From Candidatus Burkholderia humilis (GTDB lineage: Bacteria; Pseudomonadota; Gammaproteobacteria; Burkholderiales; Burkholderiaceae): a DNA stretch of 64,000 bases. Below the pieces are notes generated by a model that saw only the letters and a program-made list of their open reading frames with translations, searched no databases and had not been told where the DNA came from. Made by a program: the position numbers and the translations under genes. Each line of letters opens with the position of its first letter. The stretch's first letter is position 1. The DNA is taken from the NCBI GenBank assembly GCA_001184405.1, contig LFMX01000012.1:17602-81601 (forward strand), written 5' to 3'. This document shows, piece by piece, positions 62,752 through 64,000 of this stretch.

Positions 62752-64000
62752 CTGAAGCACGCCGCCGTTCTCGTGATCGCCTGCACCGTGTCGATGACGG
62801 CACGCGCCGAGCCGGGCTTCGACGACGTGCGCGCGAAGTGGCGCAGTTCTGACTGGGTGCTGCTGGCGCGCGACGGCGAGCCGCTCGCCCGAACCCGCGT
62901 CGATCCCACCGCGCGTCGCGGCGATTGGGTCGCGCTCGCGGATGTTTCGCCGGCATTGCGCGAGGCGATCGTCGTCTCGGAGGATAAGCGCTTTTACGAG
63001 CACGCGGGCGTGGACTGGCGCGGCGCAGCAGCCGCCGCGTGGGGCAATTTGTGGAATACGCGCACGCGCGGGGCATCGACGGTGACGATGCAACTGACGA
63101 GTCTCATCGATGAGGACGGGAAAGCGCCGGACCGACGCTCGATCGGCGAAAAGGCGCAACAGACGGTCGGCGCACTGTGGCTCGAGCGTTCGTGGCGCAA
63201 GGATCAGATTCTCGAAGCGTATTTGAATCTGGTGCCGTTTCGCGGTGAGATCATCGGATTGTCGGCGCTTTCGCAGACGCTTTTCGATAAAGCGCCTTCC
63301 GGGCTCGACGAACGCGAAGCCGCCATCACGGCGGCGCTCGTGCGTGCGCCGAATGCGTCGTACACGCGAGTCAGCCCGCGCCTGCACGATTTTGCGCGAT
63401 ATACGCACGCTGCATCGCGAGCCTTCGGACGCCGATCTGTGCGTGAATCTCGACAGCTACACGCAGCTGACCCTGACGCGCACGGCGTTATCGCGCACCG
63501 GCGATGCGCTCGCGCCGCATATCGCGCGAAAGATTGCTGGCGAAGTGCATCCGCAAGCCGGAGCGCGCGTGCGCTCCACGCTCGATGCGCGGCTTCAGCG
63601 CTTCACGCGCGACACGCTTGCGCGCACGCTCGGCGAACTCAACGCGCGCGCGCATCCGCGCAATGTGCATGACGCGACGGCGATCGTCATCGACAACCGG
63701 ACGGGCGATGTGCTCGCGAAACGCCAGGCCGGTTCGACGTTGAAGCCTTTCCTCTACGCGCAGGCGATCGACGAAAAACGCCTGACCGCCGCGTCCCTGC
63801 TCGACGATGCGCCGCTCGATCTCGCCACGGGCGGCGGTCTCTACATTCCGCAAAACTACGATCACGACTTCAAGGGCTGGGTCAGCGTGCGCATGACGCT
63901 CGGCTCGTCGCTGAACGTGCCCGCCGTGCGCACACTCGTGATGGTCACGCCACATCGCTTCGCGAAGACGCTCGTGGCGCTCGGTCTGCCGCTCACGCAA
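62752..64000 (+). pseudogene. pbpC: Penicillin-binding protein 1C, decayed, runs off the window
   Basis: PBP1C is a bifunctional transglycosylase/transpeptidase adjacent to alpha-2-macroglobulin genes. In frame right after the alpha-2-macroglobulin stop, CTG AAG CAC GCC GCC probably replaces an ATG start; GTG at 62773 is another option. The transglycosylase domain is preserved (VSEDKRFYEHAGVDW, RGASTVTMQLTSLI). A frameshift near 63372 moves the rest to a new frame, open to the end, with the transpeptidase Ser motif GSTLKPFLY at about 63735. Between TGDVLA and KRQAGSTLK about 20 residues usual in the family are missing in frame. The 3' end is beyond the window. Confidence 0.8.

Overview
The window is a stretch of a high-GC betaproteobacterial main chromosome. 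Gene order and protein sequences fit Burkholderia sensu lato (Burkholderia/Caballeronia/Paraburkholderia). Familiar blocks are phaC-phaA, pgeF-rluD, divergent bamD, dinG, tex/kup, hfq-hflX-hflK-hflC-DUF2065-hisZ-purA, rlmN-rodZ-ispG-hisS-yfgM-bamB-der, rpoS-nlpD-pcm-surE, recR-ybaB-dnaX-ffs and trxA-rho. Names rest on my reading of motifs and neighbours; no database search was possible.

The striking feature is decay. About 18 of roughly 53 protein genes carry frameshifts, premature stops, deletions or truncations, while the housekeeping set is intact: bamD, hfq, der, bamB, hisS, ispG, ndk, rpoS, recR, dnaX, trxA, rho and rpmE2. Long genes such as dinG (2.3 kb), dnaX (2.35 kb), kup (1.9 kb) and hisS have no lesion, whereas phaC, tex, purA, hflX and the alpha-2-macroglobulin gene carry three to five each. 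That uneven pattern, the C-to-T nonsense changes and the multi-base deletions argue for real, recent pseudogenisation rather than base-calling error. It would suit a young host-restricted Burkholderia, such as the leaf-nodule symbionts ('Candidatus Burkholderia/Caballeronia'); that identification is inference.

Layout. 1-5.2 kb: DUF2863 gene and the wreck of the polyhydroxybutyrate operon (phaA, phaC), with phaB and phaR missing where expected. 5.2-11 kb: broken pgeF, rluD, bamD, dinG and a DUF465 gene with a hexanucleotide repeat. 11-18.8 kb: secreted coiled-coil protein, broken tex, kup, broken phosphoribosyltransferase, broken purA. 18.9-27.3 kb: hisZ, DUF2065, hflC, hflK, broken hflX, hfq, der, bamB. 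27.4-33.9 kb: yfgM, hisS, ispG, rodZ, rlmN, ndk. 34-41 kb: yccA behind a structured leader, rlmD, broken exonuclease, rpoS, nlpD, pcm, surE. 41-47.5 kb is the most degraded: quinone oxidoreductase, two truncated glycosyltransferases, an ABC importer with a broken ATPase, and a CoA-transferase. 47.5-55 kb: DUF1653, recR, ybaB, dnaX, SRP RNA, trxA, rho, mtfA, rpmE2. 55-64 kb: an intact membrane glycosyltransferase, then decayed MATE, alpha-2-macroglobulin and pbpC genes, the last running off the end.

What remains covers translation, RNA turnover control, outer-membrane assembly, isoprenoid and histidine synthesis, replication and transcription termination. What is lost here is carbon storage, part of adenylate synthesis and salvage, stress and repair accessories, a transporter and envelope-defence functions. 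I found no CRISPR array, prophage, insertion sequence, tRNA or recognisable new multigene system.
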